NCBI RefSeq assembly: GCF_000715075.1
Contig: NC_134081.1
Coordinates: 106,566,108-106,630,107, forward strand
Direction: 5' to 3'
From: Nicotiana tabacum
Lineage: Eukaryota > Streptophyta > Magnoliopsida > Solanales > Solanaceae
DNA length: 64,000 bases
In this document: piece after piece, positions 1 through 12,122 of the stretch
How positions within the stretch are numbered: position 1 is the first letter of the stretch
Layout of the letters: every line of letters begins with the position of its first letter
Notes under the pieces: generated by a model
The model's input: the letters and a program-made list of their open reading frames with translations, nothing else
Database searches by the model: none
What the model was told of the DNA's origin: nothing
Program-made: the position numbers and the translations under genes

Positions 1-212
1 AGGATACCCTCTCATACTTAATATAGACAGCATGAGATAAAAGAACAAGTAAATAAAAGATCACTCTAGTACGAATGTGGAAACATCACATTGCTACAAC
101 ATAACCGGAGAGATTTCTTAGTTTAACTTAAGTAATCAGCATGTAACTCTGAGGAGATTTTGCTTCTTAATTAATTAGAGATCGATACTTGATCGATCGT
201 CATGTTTCGGAT

Positions 213-1251
213 TCAATTAGCTAGGGTGCAATTAGTACAGATCCATTCACCCACGAATATTTTGTCACAATTAAGGTTTGGATTAATGATACTGAAGTCT
301 TCAGCTTTCAAATTGTAAAGCTCGGCAACACTCGCAGGTATCGCCAGCTTGTGCTGCATAAATGTTGCGACACTCTGGAATTTCAATATTTGTTCCGTTG
401 AAAAACATTGTAGAGGACACAAAACATAGAAAATTAGAAATGTAAGTTCGGAAATAAGCAAAAGCATTTATCAAACTGTTTACCCTAAAAACTGATAACA
501 ATTGAATTTATATGTGGTTTTAAGGACACGTGATTTTACTTGGCACAAATTGAGAAAATATACAAATTGATATTGAAATTGACTGTAAAGAAAAATAAGA
601 GCAAACCAAATGAGATGTGCAGTTTTGGCCCTCGAGCTAAGTTACCCTCGAACCAAATGAAATAGCAAATGAGATATGAGCAAAGTAACAGAGTATTGAG
701 AACCTAAAGAAAAGAATAGTATATTGCTTTGTATTGCGTCAATATCTCCTCTTTATGAATTATTAGACCCCCTTTATATAGTAGGGGAGTCCTACTTATG
801 GTACAATTCTAAATACAGTAAGAAATTCCATGATTGGCTAATTAATCTCTCCTTGATTTGTGCCGTGATTTTCGCCGAGATTCTCTCCCTAATTGCGACT
901 ATAACGTCTTTTTTTGTTTCTTGACTCGATCTTGATCCTGGCCGATCTCGATCTCGATCGGTCTCTGGGTCTTCGAGCTCGATCTTGATCTGTCTCTGGG
1001 TCTCGAGCTCGACAATATATACTTCGCATCATGGCTCGATATTACAATGATGAATCTCAGACCATCATGTTCCAATCTCGATTAATCATACGAAGGGCAA
1101 AACTCGATTTTGACCGTATACACAAACAAGTGCAGTAATATTTAAACAATGAAAAGAATTGTTCATAATGCAAAACTATACCAGTAAGTCCCTCGGACGA
1201 AGAGATAAAGAGAAGAAAAAAGAGGACTAAAACTAAGATTGCCTTTACCAT
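213..1251 (-). pseudogene. LysM small secreted protein, pseudogene (copy 1)
   Basis: Exon 1 (1182-1251) encodes a start methionine and a hydrophobic signal peptide, and ends at a GT donor at 1181-1180 in the same phase as the intact gene at 63461-63844. Exon 2 (about 213-412) encodes most of one LysM domain, with the INPNLNC and IFVGEW signatures. It is broken in two ways: the 3' splice acceptor (CTAG in copy 4) has become CTACA, and 2 nt are lost just after the GDTC motif, so the two halves of the domain lie in different frames. A solo LTR sits in the intron. Intact members would be secreted and bind chitin-type or other N-acetylglucosamine glycans; this copy should not make such a protein. 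Confidence 0.85.
477..1122 (-). mobile_element. Solo LTR (Tat-type) in LysM copy 1 intron
   Basis: A 646-bp sequence starts TGTATACGG and ends GGGTAAACA on the minus strand, with TG/CA termini. It is flanked by the 5-bp target duplication CAAAC (472-476 and 1123-1127). Its ends match those of the Tat LTRs at 22378-23146 and 24392-25065. A TATA-like element lies at 772-780 (minus). No internal region is present, so it is a solo LTR formed by LTR-LTR recombination. Confidence 0.85.
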
Positions 1252-1420
1252 AATTGAATCGACAAACTTGTAGTAGTGAAATTTAAGTTTCTAACTTGCC
1301 TTTAAAGTTCTCGAGCGACTAAGGCTTCGTGTATTGAGTTGTATATTTATATAAGTCCATATAAAGCACGAATAAAAATCTACTTGTAAGAGAAAGGTGT
1401 GGATTTTATGTTATATGTTA

Positions 1421-1677
1421 CTCCCTCTGTCCCAAAAAAATATACGTTTGGAATTTTGAGAGTCAAATTTTTAAATATTGATCATGAATTCGAATACAAA
1501 ATCTTCACGTATTTTTAAAATTAAAATGAAATTTATATATTTGAAAATAACTTAAAAAGTATTATAAGTCACAATAATTAATAATTTAAAATATTTAAAA
1601 AATAAAAATCATAATAAAAAAATAATTTATTTGACTATCGAAATTCGAAAAGTATCATTTTTTTGGGACGAAGAAAG
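1421..1677. mobile_element. Stowaway-type MITE
   Basis: A 257-bp AT-rich element with terminal inverted repeats CTCCCTCTGTCCCA (left) and CTTTCTTCGTCCCA (right, reverse complement), flanked by TA dinucleotides. Both features are diagnostic of Stowaway (Tc1/mariner) MITEs. It contains no ORF. The duplicate copy is at 35399-35659. Confidence 0.8.
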
Positions 1678-1782
1678 TAATGTACTGGACATGTTTTTTC
1701 TTTTGTTCTTTCCTTCTCATCATTTATGAAGCATTGCGATTTTGCCGACTGCATGTACCTGTTCAAATTAAGCTTTATGCTT

Positions 1783-2086
1783 GGAACTTGGACATAAGAA
1801 TTTTTTTACTTTTTAAAAAAAAAGAAATTACTTTTTTCGAAATCAACGTTTGGTCATAAAATTTTTAATTTTTATTTGAAGATGAATTTTGAAATTTTTC
1901 AAAAATTTGAAAATCTTCAAAAAACCATTTTTCAAAATTTTCACTCATATCACTTACAAAACTTCAAAAATAATCCAAAATTATATTCATGTCCAAACAC
2001 AACTCTAATTTTCAAATAACATTTTCACTTCAAAAAAATTTCACTTTCTTTTTTAGAATTTTACAATTCTTATGTCCAAACGCCCA
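1783..2086. mobile_element. MITE with GGACATAAGAATT inverted repeats
   Basis: A 304-bp AT-rich element whose ends form an inverted repeat around GGACATAAGAATT. It is flanked by CTT on both sides (1780-1782 and 2087-2089), a possible 3-bp target duplication. The interior is built of short A/T-rich near-palindromes and has no ORF. The superfamily is not certain. The duplicate copy is at 35765-36068. Confidence 0.6.
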
Positions 2087-2926
2087 CTTAGTTTGTGAAG
2101 CGTGAGATTAAAAAAAATCTTTTTCTATTTTTGCTATGGACAAAATGATGAAACAATTTGACTCTTTCAAGTGATTATCAATATATCACCTTCGGTTTGC
2201 CGATTAAGGGTAATCTTTGTCTTATTTTGAAAACAGGAACTCGGCCTCTTCCTTCAATCAAAAATGGTATCAATTCCTTTTAAGTTGTGAGACATTTTAT
2301 TTTTATTCTGATAATTTAAAATGTTGAACATCCGTAGATTTTTATATATCTTTTAAAACTTTTAAGAATTCAATTTTATAGATTTTCTAGTTTTATATTT
2401 TAATGTTATGGATTATCATTCGAACCAACTTTTCAACAATTACTTTAGTGCTTGACTATCACTAATATAACTTTTAAGTCAATATTGTCAATTAGTGCCA
2501 AGGGACAAAAGGTTCTTAACATTTAGTTCTTGAACCTGATTCCTGAAATTTGTGTTCCTAAATAGTTCCTCCGGTCTTATTTACTTGCTATTTTTGCTAA
2601 AAATAATTATTTCAAAACACTTTTTGTTTTACAAAGCAGCCTCATTGGTTATTAAATAATATCGAAGGCCAATTTTGATGGTTGGAGGGTCCATATATGC
2701 TATTTCTTTATTCGAGGAAAAAAAATGGTCCCTTCTGGGAGATCCGATCGTATAAACGAACGAAAATCAATTAAAATTAGAGAGGACGCATGCTTTGTTT
2801 ACTGCAAGTGATTTCAGTGTAATTTCTCCAAATTAAGTATAACTTTTATGTAATCAATTCTAAACTGATTGAACAAACACACTTTTTTTGCAAAAAAAAT
2901 TGTTTATTTGATTTTAAGAAGATTTA
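2087..2926. other. AT-rich intergenic DNA
   Basis: No gene was found here. The block is repeated at 36069-36915 as part of the segmental duplication. Confidence 0.6.
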
Positions 2927-3735
2927 TACTTATCCTTTCACGTTGGGTACATTAGACCATGTCATCGTTGCCTTTTGCAAGAGATACAACGCGACCCTTG
3001 GCCAAATCCACCTATTTTTTGGAGAATAGTGATTCTTCTTCGATTCTTCTCAAGCAAAATCGAGGGGTGTCTTTTCACCCTCGATCACCTTATGCGCCTT
3101 TATAGTCCCCGTGTAATGACCCGACCGGTCGTTTTGAATATTACAACCCCGTTTACTCATTTACTTCTCAAATTATACTTTATAGTTGTTGTGTGAATTG
3201 CCGGGGTAAATGGTTCGGGTCCGGTGAGGTTTTGGAATGAATTGTAATACTTAGTTCCACGGTTTAAAGTTTAAGTTAAAATAGTGACCGGATGTCGACT
3301 TATGTGTAAACGACCCCGCAATGGAGTTTTGATGATTCCAATAGCTCCGTATGGTGATTTTGGGAAGTTTGACCGGGGGGTTGACTTTTTGATATCGGGG
3401 TCGGAATCTGATTCTGGAAATTTGAATAGGTCCGTAATGTGTAATGTGACTTGTGTGCAAATTTGAGGTCAATCGGACGTGATTTGATAGGTTTCAGCGT
3501 CGTTTGTAGAATTTAAAAATTTTAAAATTTATTAGGCTTGAATCCGTGTGTAATTCGTATTTTTGATGTTGTTTGATATGATTTGAGGCCTCGAGTAGGT
3601 CCGTGGTGTGTTTTAGGACTTGCTGGTGTATTTTGTTGAGGTCCCGGGGGCCTCGGGTGAGTTTCGGATGGTTAACGGATCAAATTTGGACTTAAGGAAA
3701 TGCTGGAACTGCTGCCTACTGGTGTGATCACACCT

Positions 3736-3960
3736 GCGAAGCTTTTGATCGCAGGTGCGAAGCCGCATGTGCGTGCAACCAGTCGCAGAAGCAGCCAAGA
3801 GTGGAGCTGGGCAGTACTCGTAGGTGCGAAGAAATTTGCGCATCTACGAAGAAATTTGCACATCTGCGAGCCCGCAGATGCGAGAAGGGCGCCACAAATG
3901 CGAGATTTGAGAATGCCGACTGTTTTTGCAGGCGCGCATTTTGTCCGCAGATGCAGAAAT
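3736..3960. repeat. CpG-rich palindrome cluster in LARD LTR
   Basis: Many copies of short units such as TGCGAAG, CGCAGATGCGAG and GCACATCTGCGA, often as near-palindromes around GC, stand in otherwise AT-rich LTR DNA. They recur at about 10738-11010 in the other LTR. They are responsible for the spurious overlapping ORFs on both strands here. Confidence 0.7.
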
Positions 3961-4999
3961 TGCTGGGGCAGAAGCTTAAATTCGAGGTTTCGTGATTTTC
4001 ACCCATTTTTCGATTTTGAAACTCGGTTTGGACGATTTTGGAGAGGAATATTTCCACATAACTTGGGGTAAGTGTTCTTGACTCTCTTGTTGTTATATTT
4101 CATGACTTAATCTTCATTTTTGGTGTAAGATTATTGAATCTTCAAGAGAAATAGAAGAAAATTTCTATAATGTCACAAAACGAATTTTTCAAGTTTGAAT
4201 ACCGATTCGGAGTCGGAATTGAGTGAAATTAGTATTGTTGAACTTATAATTGGATGGGTTGTCGTATTTTGTGAGTTTCGTCGGATTTCGAGACGTGAGC
4301 CCCATACCATAGGTAATTTTTGGGGCATAATTTCGAATTTTATGAAAAAATATTAGTATTTTGATATGGAATTAATTCTTATAAATTTTGTGGACTAAAT
4401 CAAATTAATTGTCACTAGATTCGAGCCGTTTGGAAGTTGATACGCGCATAATAAAATTTCTGGAGCATTGCTTAGCTTGCTCGACATTGGATTTGGCTTG
4501 TTCGAGGTAAGTAACTCTTCTAATCTTGGAGCTGAGGGTATGAACTCTGAATATATGTATTATGTGAATTGTTGGAAAGTGACACACATGCTAGGTGACG
4601 GACGTGTGGGCGTGCACTATAGAAATTATGACATAATTATTTCTATGGAATTTAATAGTTAAATAATCTTGGCATTTTCCATGCGGTTTTATGTGTTAAA
4701 GAAATTGAGCTGAAAAACATATTAAAAATTATGTTGAGGCTATGTGACAGTATTATGGGGACCCATAGAGGTCATATTGCTGTGAGTTATTTGTTTTAAA
4801 TTAAAAATTCATACTCAGTCATATTCATGTCATTACATATCATATCTCAGTCTCTGTTACTATTTATTGATTCATCATATCATCATTTTTGGGCTAGTTT
4901 CATGACATTCTGAGCCCGAGAGACTAGAGAAATTGATGAATGGGGAGGCCGAGGGCCTATTTTTGGGATCAGGCTGCACGCCGCAGCAGGCCATGTTGG

Positions 5000-5023
5000 T
5001 TATATATATATATATATATATAT
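5000..5023. repeat. (TA)n microsatellite
   Basis: About 12 TA repeats in the 5' LTR of the LARD-like element. The matching tract in the 3' LTR (12054-12119) is nearly three times as long, so it changed after insertion. Confidence 0.9.
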
Positions 5024-6269
5024 TATTACTATTATGTGGATCGGGGATGCCTGCCTGCAGCAGGCCCTATAGACTTTATTATAGCACGTGAGTTGGTCGT
5101 GCAGATTCAGATATTATTATAGCACGAGAGTTGTCCGTGCAACACGTGAGTTGGCCGTGCGGATCCGGATGTTATTATAGCACATGAGTTATCCGTGCAA
5201 CACGTGAGTTGTCAGTGCAGATTATAGCGCTTGGGCTGAAGGAGCCCCTCCGAAGTCTGTACATACCTCCAGTCATGAGTGCGAGTATCGAGTGCTGGGT
5301 GACTGGGAGGCATGAGAGATGGTGAGGTATGCCCGATGAGCTGTTTACGAGTGATTGTGAGGTGAGTTCGAGGGGTTGTATACGAGTGATTGTGAGGTCT
5401 GCCCGAGGGGCTGCTTATGATTTTATCATTGAGTTGCATCGCATTGGCATGCACACATGACATACAGGCATAGAGATGTATTTTTCTCATGCTGTACAGC
5501 ATCAAATCATTCATGATTTCTTACACATTTTGACAGATGGGCATAGTGATGCATTTGTGTTTACACGGGTTATCTGGAAGAAAAATGAAACATCTCATTT
5601 ATTATTAAAAGGATGTTTTGGAAAAAATATTGTTTTCAAACTTATTCATATTTTTGGTAACTTCGGTAAATGATTTGGGTTTTCATTGATATACCTGAAA
5701 GGAAGAACTATTACTTTCGAAATCATGATTTAGCTGAGCATTTTATTTCTGAGTTACTTCTGGTATTATTTATTTTACCTTGTTATGGACTGTTGTGGAC
5801 TATTGGGTTTGGACCCGACCTTGGTGGAAGCTCGTCACTACTTTTAACCTAAGGCTAGGTTTGTTACTTACTCAGTACATAAGGTCGGTTGTACTGATAC
5901 TACACTTCTGCACATTGCATGCAGATGTTGGCTGATGTTGTTGTTGTGCTCGATGGTTGCGAGATTTGAAGATGTACCTGCGTTCCTGTTGTAGCTGCCT
6001 CTTGTTCATGGTAGCCTTAGATTTATAAAAGCTCTGTTTATGTACTATTCAAACAGACTACGTATTTATTTCATTTCTGCTTTGTAAACTCTATTCTTAG
6101 AAGCTCATGATTTGTACTACTAGTTCTTAGGGATTGTAGAAGATTAAGACCTTTATTTACTTAAATTGCTTTAATAATTATTATTGGAATTGGATAGTTG
6201 GTAATTGGCTTACCTAACGGGTTGGGTTAGGTACCATCACGACTAGTTGGATTTTGGGTCGTGACAAGG

Positions 6270-6282
6270 TGGTATCAGAGCT
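6270..6282 (+). other. Primer-binding site (tRNA-iMet type)
   Basis: TGGTATCAGAGCT lies 3 nt after the end of the left LTR. It matches the standard plant PBS complementary to the 3' end of initiator methionine tRNA, and it fixes the element's orientation and left LTR boundary. Confidence 0.9.
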
Positions 6283-9200
6283 CTATATTCATAGGTTCTA
6301 CAAGTCATGAGCAAGTGTCTAGTAGAGTCTTGCAGATCGATATGATGACGTCCATACTTATTTTCGAGAGGCTACAAGGCATTTAGGATATATACTTCCC
6401 ATCTTTCTTTTTTTATCGTGCGAGATTGATTCAGCGTCAGACATAACTCTTTGAATTCCTTCCACGTATTCGTATGAGCACATAAGCGCTCAATATCAGT
6501 TGTGCATCGCCGACTTTTGATTCTATGAATGAGGTTCGAGATGTGTATTATGTGTTTTGGTGATGGGACAGCTTGGAGGACTTGAGGCCACTTTTAGACT
6601 GTAGCTTAAGCTCGGTAGCTTCAGTTATAACTTGTACATTTGGACTCGTATGTTCGGTAATATCCCTACGAGTGGAATTTTTGGCTCGATGAGCGGTGGA
6701 ATGGCCTTGTGATGAGTACGATGTAACTGCGGGATGTGTTAAGATGATTTAAATGTGACGGGAAGTGTTTCTGTGAAATGTAAAGGAAAGGCCATTGGGT
6801 GCTTGATATTTGTTTTGATGTGACGTACAGTCTCGAGTGTGAATGTTTTGAAGGATCTTTCATGATTGTTAAATTTTGGGACAAATTAAATTCTCATGTC
6901 TGGTTAATGAGTTTAGACTCAGATAGACTAAGTGATTGCATAGTAATTGTGACTGTGAAAAGATATAACAAGATGCCAATTTGAGGCTAGGGAGGTGGGT
7001 TATCTCCTAGAGAGTAATCTACGTAGGTGTGTTCCTTATAATATGAGTGGAGGGTTTCTTTTCTACCAGTGGGGCGTATGTGTGGAGATTTGAATTTGAA
7101 TCTGGATGAGAAAGTTGACGTGAGTGTCAAGAGAATGATTGCGAGCTTATCGCATGATTTGGGTTATTTTTATGGTTGGCGTTGCATGAGTTTGAGAAGA
7201 AGTGTGTTGAACTGACTGTGGCATTATGACAGTAATATAGTATTATTACTGTGAGTTATGGAATGTTTTAATCTATAGCTTTGAGCCAAGTAGGGGAGCC
7301 TGCTATTGATAATTCAATTTCATGGTTATATGTAAAGGTTTAGTATTGGACTGAGGCATACTGGTGGGTTAGTTATGACTTGCAGAAGTTGAGATCGGGG
7401 ATGACTCGAATAAGGAAATTCCTGGTTACGGGTTATATTGCACGTATGAGTATATAAAAATCGTGGGATGAGTGAGTTGTTATTGGTGAATGATGTAGTG
7501 CACACAGAGTATGAATTTGATATATGGTGTTAAAGTAGAGTTATTTCTTTGAATGTTGTTGTGCTAATGGGGCACAAGTCTTTTGGCCCATTTGGGCGGT
7601 GCAATTTAGGTTTGAGCAAAGTGGGTGACTCCCGAGAAAATTCTAGTGGGTTTGAGAATTATATATAGCAATTGAAAATGTTTCCGGACTTGCGTTGGAT
7701 AAAATCTGAGATTTGCATTTGATGGTGCCTGGACTTGCAAAAATTCTGTATGACTATGGATTCTACATTTTAGCATAAGGAAGGTAAGAAGAACAAATTC
7801 AAATTTCACATAAGGTATTCTCAGAGTGAGTGTTACAGTTGTGGTATTTTTGAAGGTGCTTAAGAAGAATACAATTGCTTATGGGCCGTAGGGTGTTGTG
7901 GTTCTATGCTAGATTTGTGGGGTGAGCTGTGGCTAAAGATCGTGGCATTTTAGCAAGGAGAAGTATTAATCTGAAGATAGATTCGGAAGAAACTCGGAGA
8001 AAATAAGACAAACGGGTAGTAGGTTGGATCAGTATGGTAATGGATATGATCGATTCTCTGGGTGCTTATGATGTGGGGGTTTTCTACAGGTGCTTTGCGG
8101 CAATACACCTGGGTTTGGCGACCAGCGTGGCTTGGTTGAGCTAGGGAGATTCAACTCTGATGGCTTGATTATGTGCAAATGGATTCCAAAGCATTCTCGA
8201 GTATTTCTACCACGGTTTGAGATGGGTATTTTCCTACCGGCCTGAGAAGTATGTTGAGTATTGTGATTTTCTACCGGGTGGGATCAAATGGAAGGCTTCT
8301 GGCTGATCAGATATGTATTTTACTTCTGACTCAGAATGATTATGAGGTTCTCGTATTTTTCAAATGATGGCATGATAGATGCGGTGTGTCGTGTGGGATT
8401 AAGGTTGGCGCGTACAAGGTCACAGTTTAGCGTTGAAAGGGAGGTCATAAATTCTTAGAAGGCATGAACAATTGTCGATGTTTAGATGAAAGCTATAACT
8501 ATTTGGTATTGCGTGAGTTGAGTGTACATTTCAGAAGGCGCACCATGTTTTGAATTATGGATATTTCATAGGTATTGCGGCATTTTCCTGGTTGATCGAC
8601 TGCTGATTTTAAGACGTTGCTATGTGGCTCGAAAGAATGGGAGAAATATTCCTCGTAGGATGATCATGTATGAGAGATGTATTAGACATTCAGGCGGTGG
8701 AGATGGAATCAGAAATGGTGATTCGTGTGTTCTATGGATTTGGAGCAGATTGTTTCATGGTTGCGAACTGTGAAGTCATTGCCGAAGCTAGCCAGATAAT
8801 GGTATGTATTATGACTCAGTCGTTGTGGATTTTTGGAGGGTTATTTGTCTATTTGTGGGTGACTAGAGTTGATTTTGGGGTCCATGGGTAGGCCCAATTA
8901 AGATGTATATTCTACACCTAGTCGGAATGGTTGGCTCCATACTGCTATTGTTGAGAGATGTGCCATTCGGTTGATGTTGAACTTATTCGTATTCTGAAAT
9001 GATCTGTGAGTTACTCCTTTATGCTACGAGGAGTTGTGATTCATTAGTTATATGCACATATGGTGCGGTTCTATTGGGGGCCTCATGGCGGAAGTCAAGC
9101 GAAATGAGTATTTGGGTATTGCATGATCGATTGCATAATGGTTATGTTCTTTCAGGTTCCGTGTGGCATTTTTTGTCATTTTCCTCTCCGTCATTATTGA

Positions 9201-10101
9201 TTTTGAGCAGGGTCACTCGAAGTATATAATATGGACCAGCGTTTGGATGGGGTCATGCATTGTAACAGAGTTATGTTAAGGTATGGACCTTGTGTTAGAA
9301 TCGTGTGATGGTTCTACGATGTGTGCTGGATTTTTAGCATTTCTTTGTGGCGGTACTTATTAATCTGGCAGGGCAGTTCTCTCATTTGAGTCATTTTCCA
9401 TGACCGAGTACATTTGAATTGTTGCATATTGGTGCACGGATGACACGGGTTGTGGCTCTGAGTTATATTGGTGTGGCATGTCTGTGAAATAGTTGTGTTT
9501 AGTAATATAAGGTCATTGGACCTAGAATGGGTACTATCAGGTTTGATTACGGTATGTTCAGAAGGATAATATTGAAAGTCGGCTTAGGAGAGGATTATGG
9601 TTCTGGTTGGGGCGAAAGAGCTCCATGGCTTGTTGATCTGGTAAGTGGTCATGAAATTTCGCGTGTTTCCTTTACTATCAACGGTGTACAAAGGTTTTGG
9701 GATGAGGTTTGGTTCGATATGGGTTTAATACTAGTATTTGGTTGGTTTTGGAGTAGTCATTGTGATCAGGAATGGTGTTACGAGCATGCGAGTTGTATAA
9801 TATGTTAGGTGATTATGTCCATGGTTATGGTTATGGTTATGGTTATGGCTTGATACAGCTTGTTCAAACTCATACTGTGTGTAAATGTAAGATTCGTGTC
9901 TTGAAAGAAATTCTAAAGGTTGAAAATTAAATTCCAAGGTTTATGGGCTAAAGTTAAATCAATGATTTCAGTTGTATTGTGTTGACAAGCCTATATGGAA
10001 TAGGGTGATGTGGGTTCACCCCCGGGTACGTGTGTGGTAAGATGGAATAGTGATTTGATGGCTTGGAAATGACTCTTGGCACATTCGAGGACAAACGTAT
10101 G
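6283..10101. other. Noncoding internal domain of the LARD-like element
   Basis: About 3.8 kb with only short ORFs, the longest near 90 codons and without recognisable motifs. I see no protease, reverse transcriptase, RNase H or integrase signature on either strand. A (GGTTAT)n tract is at 9821-9848. Confidence 0.75.
9821..9848. repeat. (GGTTAT)n microsatellite
   Basis: About four to five tandem copies of a GGTTAT hexamer. It differs from the plant telomere repeat TTTAGGG. Confidence 0.85.
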
Positions 10102-10117
10102 TTTAAGTAGTGGAGAA
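10102..10117 (+). other. Polypurine-tract-like sequence before the right LTR
   Basis: TTTAAGTAGTGGAGAA immediately precedes the TGTAACGACC start of the right LTR, where the plus-strand primer would lie. It is mainly purine in its last 10 bases. Confidence 0.65.
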
Positions 10118-12052
10118 TGTAACGACCCGACCAGTCGTTTTGAGTATTACAACCTCATTTCCCCATTTACTGCTCAAATTGTACTTTATAGTTGTTGTGT
10201 GAATTGCCGGGATAAATGGTTCGGATCCGGTGAAGTTTTGGAATGAATTGGAACACTTAGTTCTAAGGTTTAAAGCTTAAGTTAAAATAGTGACCGGATG
10301 TCGACTTATGTTTAAATGACCCCGGAATGAAGTTTTGATAATTCCAATAGCTCTATATGGTAATTTTGGTAAGTTTGACCCGGGGGTTGACTTTATGATA
10401 TCGGGGTCGAAATTTGATTCTGGAAATTTGAATAGGTCCGTAATGTGAAATGTGACTTGTGCGCAAAATTTGAGGTCAATCGGACGTGATTTGATAGGTT
10501 TCAGCGTCGTTTGTAGAATTTGGAAATTTCAAAATTTATTAGGCATGAATCCGTGGGTAATTCGTATTTTTGAGGTTGTTTGATGTGATTTGAGGCCTCG
10601 AGTAAGTCTGTGGTGTGTTTTAAGACTTGCTGGTGTATTTGGTTGAGGTTCTGGGGGTCTCGGGTGAGTTTCGGATGGTTAACGGATCAAATTTGGACTT
10701 AAGGAAATGCTGGAACTGCTTCCTACTGATGTGATCGCACCTGCGAAGCATTTGATCACAGGTGCGAAGCCGCACGTGCGCGCAACCAGTTGCAGAAGCG
10801 GCCAAGAGTGGAACTGGGCAGTGTTCGTAGGTGCAAAGAAATTTTCACATCTGCGACGCCGCATGTGCGAAGGGGTATGCATATCTACGAGCCCGCAGAT
10901 GCGAGAAGGGCGCCGTAGATGCGAGATTTGAGAAGGCCGGTTGTTTTCGCAGGTGCGCATTTTGTCCGTAGAAGCGAGGATCCTAGGTGCGACCCCTTGT
11001 CCGCAGATGCGGAAATAGCTGGGGCAGAATCTTAAATTTTGGGTTTCGTGATTTTCACCCATTTTTCGATTTTGGAACTCGGTTTTCGGCGATTTTGGAG
11101 AGGAATTTTTCCACACAACTTGGGATAAATGTTATTGACTCCCTTGTGGTTACATTTCATGAATTAATCTTCATTTTTGGTGTAAGATTATTGAATCTTC
11201 AAGAGAAATAGAAGGAAATTTCTATAATGTCACAAAACGAATTTTTCAAGTTTGAATACCGATTCGGAGTCGGAATTGAGTGAAATTAGTATTGTTGAAC
11301 TTGTAATTTGATGGATTGTCGTTTCATCGAATTTCGAGACATGGGCCCCACAAGTGATCTTTGGGGCGTAATTTGGGATTTTGTGGAAAAATATTAGTAT
11401 TTTGATATGGAATTAATTCTTATAAATTTTGTGGACTGAATTAAATTAATTATGACTAGATTCGAGCCGTTTGGAAGTTGATACGCGCAGAATGGAATTT
11501 ATGGAGTATTGCTTAGCTTGCTCGACATTGGATTGGGCTCGTTCATTGTAAGTAACTCTTCTAATCTTGGAGCTGAGGGTATGAACTCTGAATATATGTA
11601 TTATATGAATTATTGGGAGGTGACGCACATACTAGGTGACAGGCGTGTGGGCGTGCATTATAGAAATTGTGACATAATTGTTTCTATGGAATTTTGTAGT
11701 TAAATAATCTTGGCATTTTGCATGCGGTTTTATGTGTTAAAGAAATTGAGCTGAAAAGCATATTAAAAATTATGTTGAGGCTATGTGCCAGTATTATGGG
11801 GACCCACAGAGGTCATATTATTGTAAATTATTTGTTTTAAATTGAAAATTCATACTTAGTCATATTCATATCATTACATATCATATCTCAGTCTCTATTG
11901 CTATATATTGATTCATCATATCATCATTTTTGGGCTAGTTTCATGACATTCTGAGCCCGAGAGACTGGAGAGATTGATGACTGAGGGTGGCCGAGGGCCT
12001 GATTGTGAGGATATTTTGGGATCGGGTTGCACGCCGCAGCAGGCCATGTTGG

Positions 12053-12122
<70 letters not shown>

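Larger units (their letters stand above)
1..2926. repeat. Segmental duplication copy A
   Basis: Positions 126-2926 are nearly identical, in the same orientation, to 23147-24391 plus 35319-36915. The shared block includes a LysM pseudogene, a solo LTR in its intron, a Stowaway-type MITE, a second MITE and AT-rich flank. Homology stops abruptly at about 2926, where this copy ends in the middle of a Tat element's extra gene. Positions 1-125 are LysM 3' flank: the stretch near 75-115 also resembles 37120-37150, 58265-58300 and 63290-63330. This is inferred by eye alignment; exact identity was not computed. Confidence 0.85.
3112..6266 (+). repeat. 5' LTR of the LARD-like element
   Basis: 3,155 bp, starting TGTAATGACCCGACC and ending GGGTCGTGACA. 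It holds a CpG-rich palindrome cluster (about 3736-3960), a short (TA)n tract (5000-5023) and runs of related short units (GCACGTGAGTTG-type) at about 5083-5225. No long ORF is credible. Confidence 0.9.

Noticed and set aside
1057..1251. 64-aa ORF as a separate small protein
   Set aside because: It is LysM copy 1 exon 1 (signal peptide) read through its GT donor into the intron and solo LTR.
3613..4071. Overlapping ORFs on both strands (up to 123 codons) in the LARD LTR
   Set aside because: They arise from the CpG palindrome cluster, which lacks stops; the same ORFs recur at 10620-11211 in the other LTR with frame changes.
8522..9808. Short ORFs in the LARD interior as genes
   Set aside because: No motif, no consistent frame and no start context; lengths are close to what chance gives in this composition.
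9821..9848. Interstitial telomere repeat
   Set aside because: The unit is GGTTAT, not the plant telomere repeat TTTAGGG.
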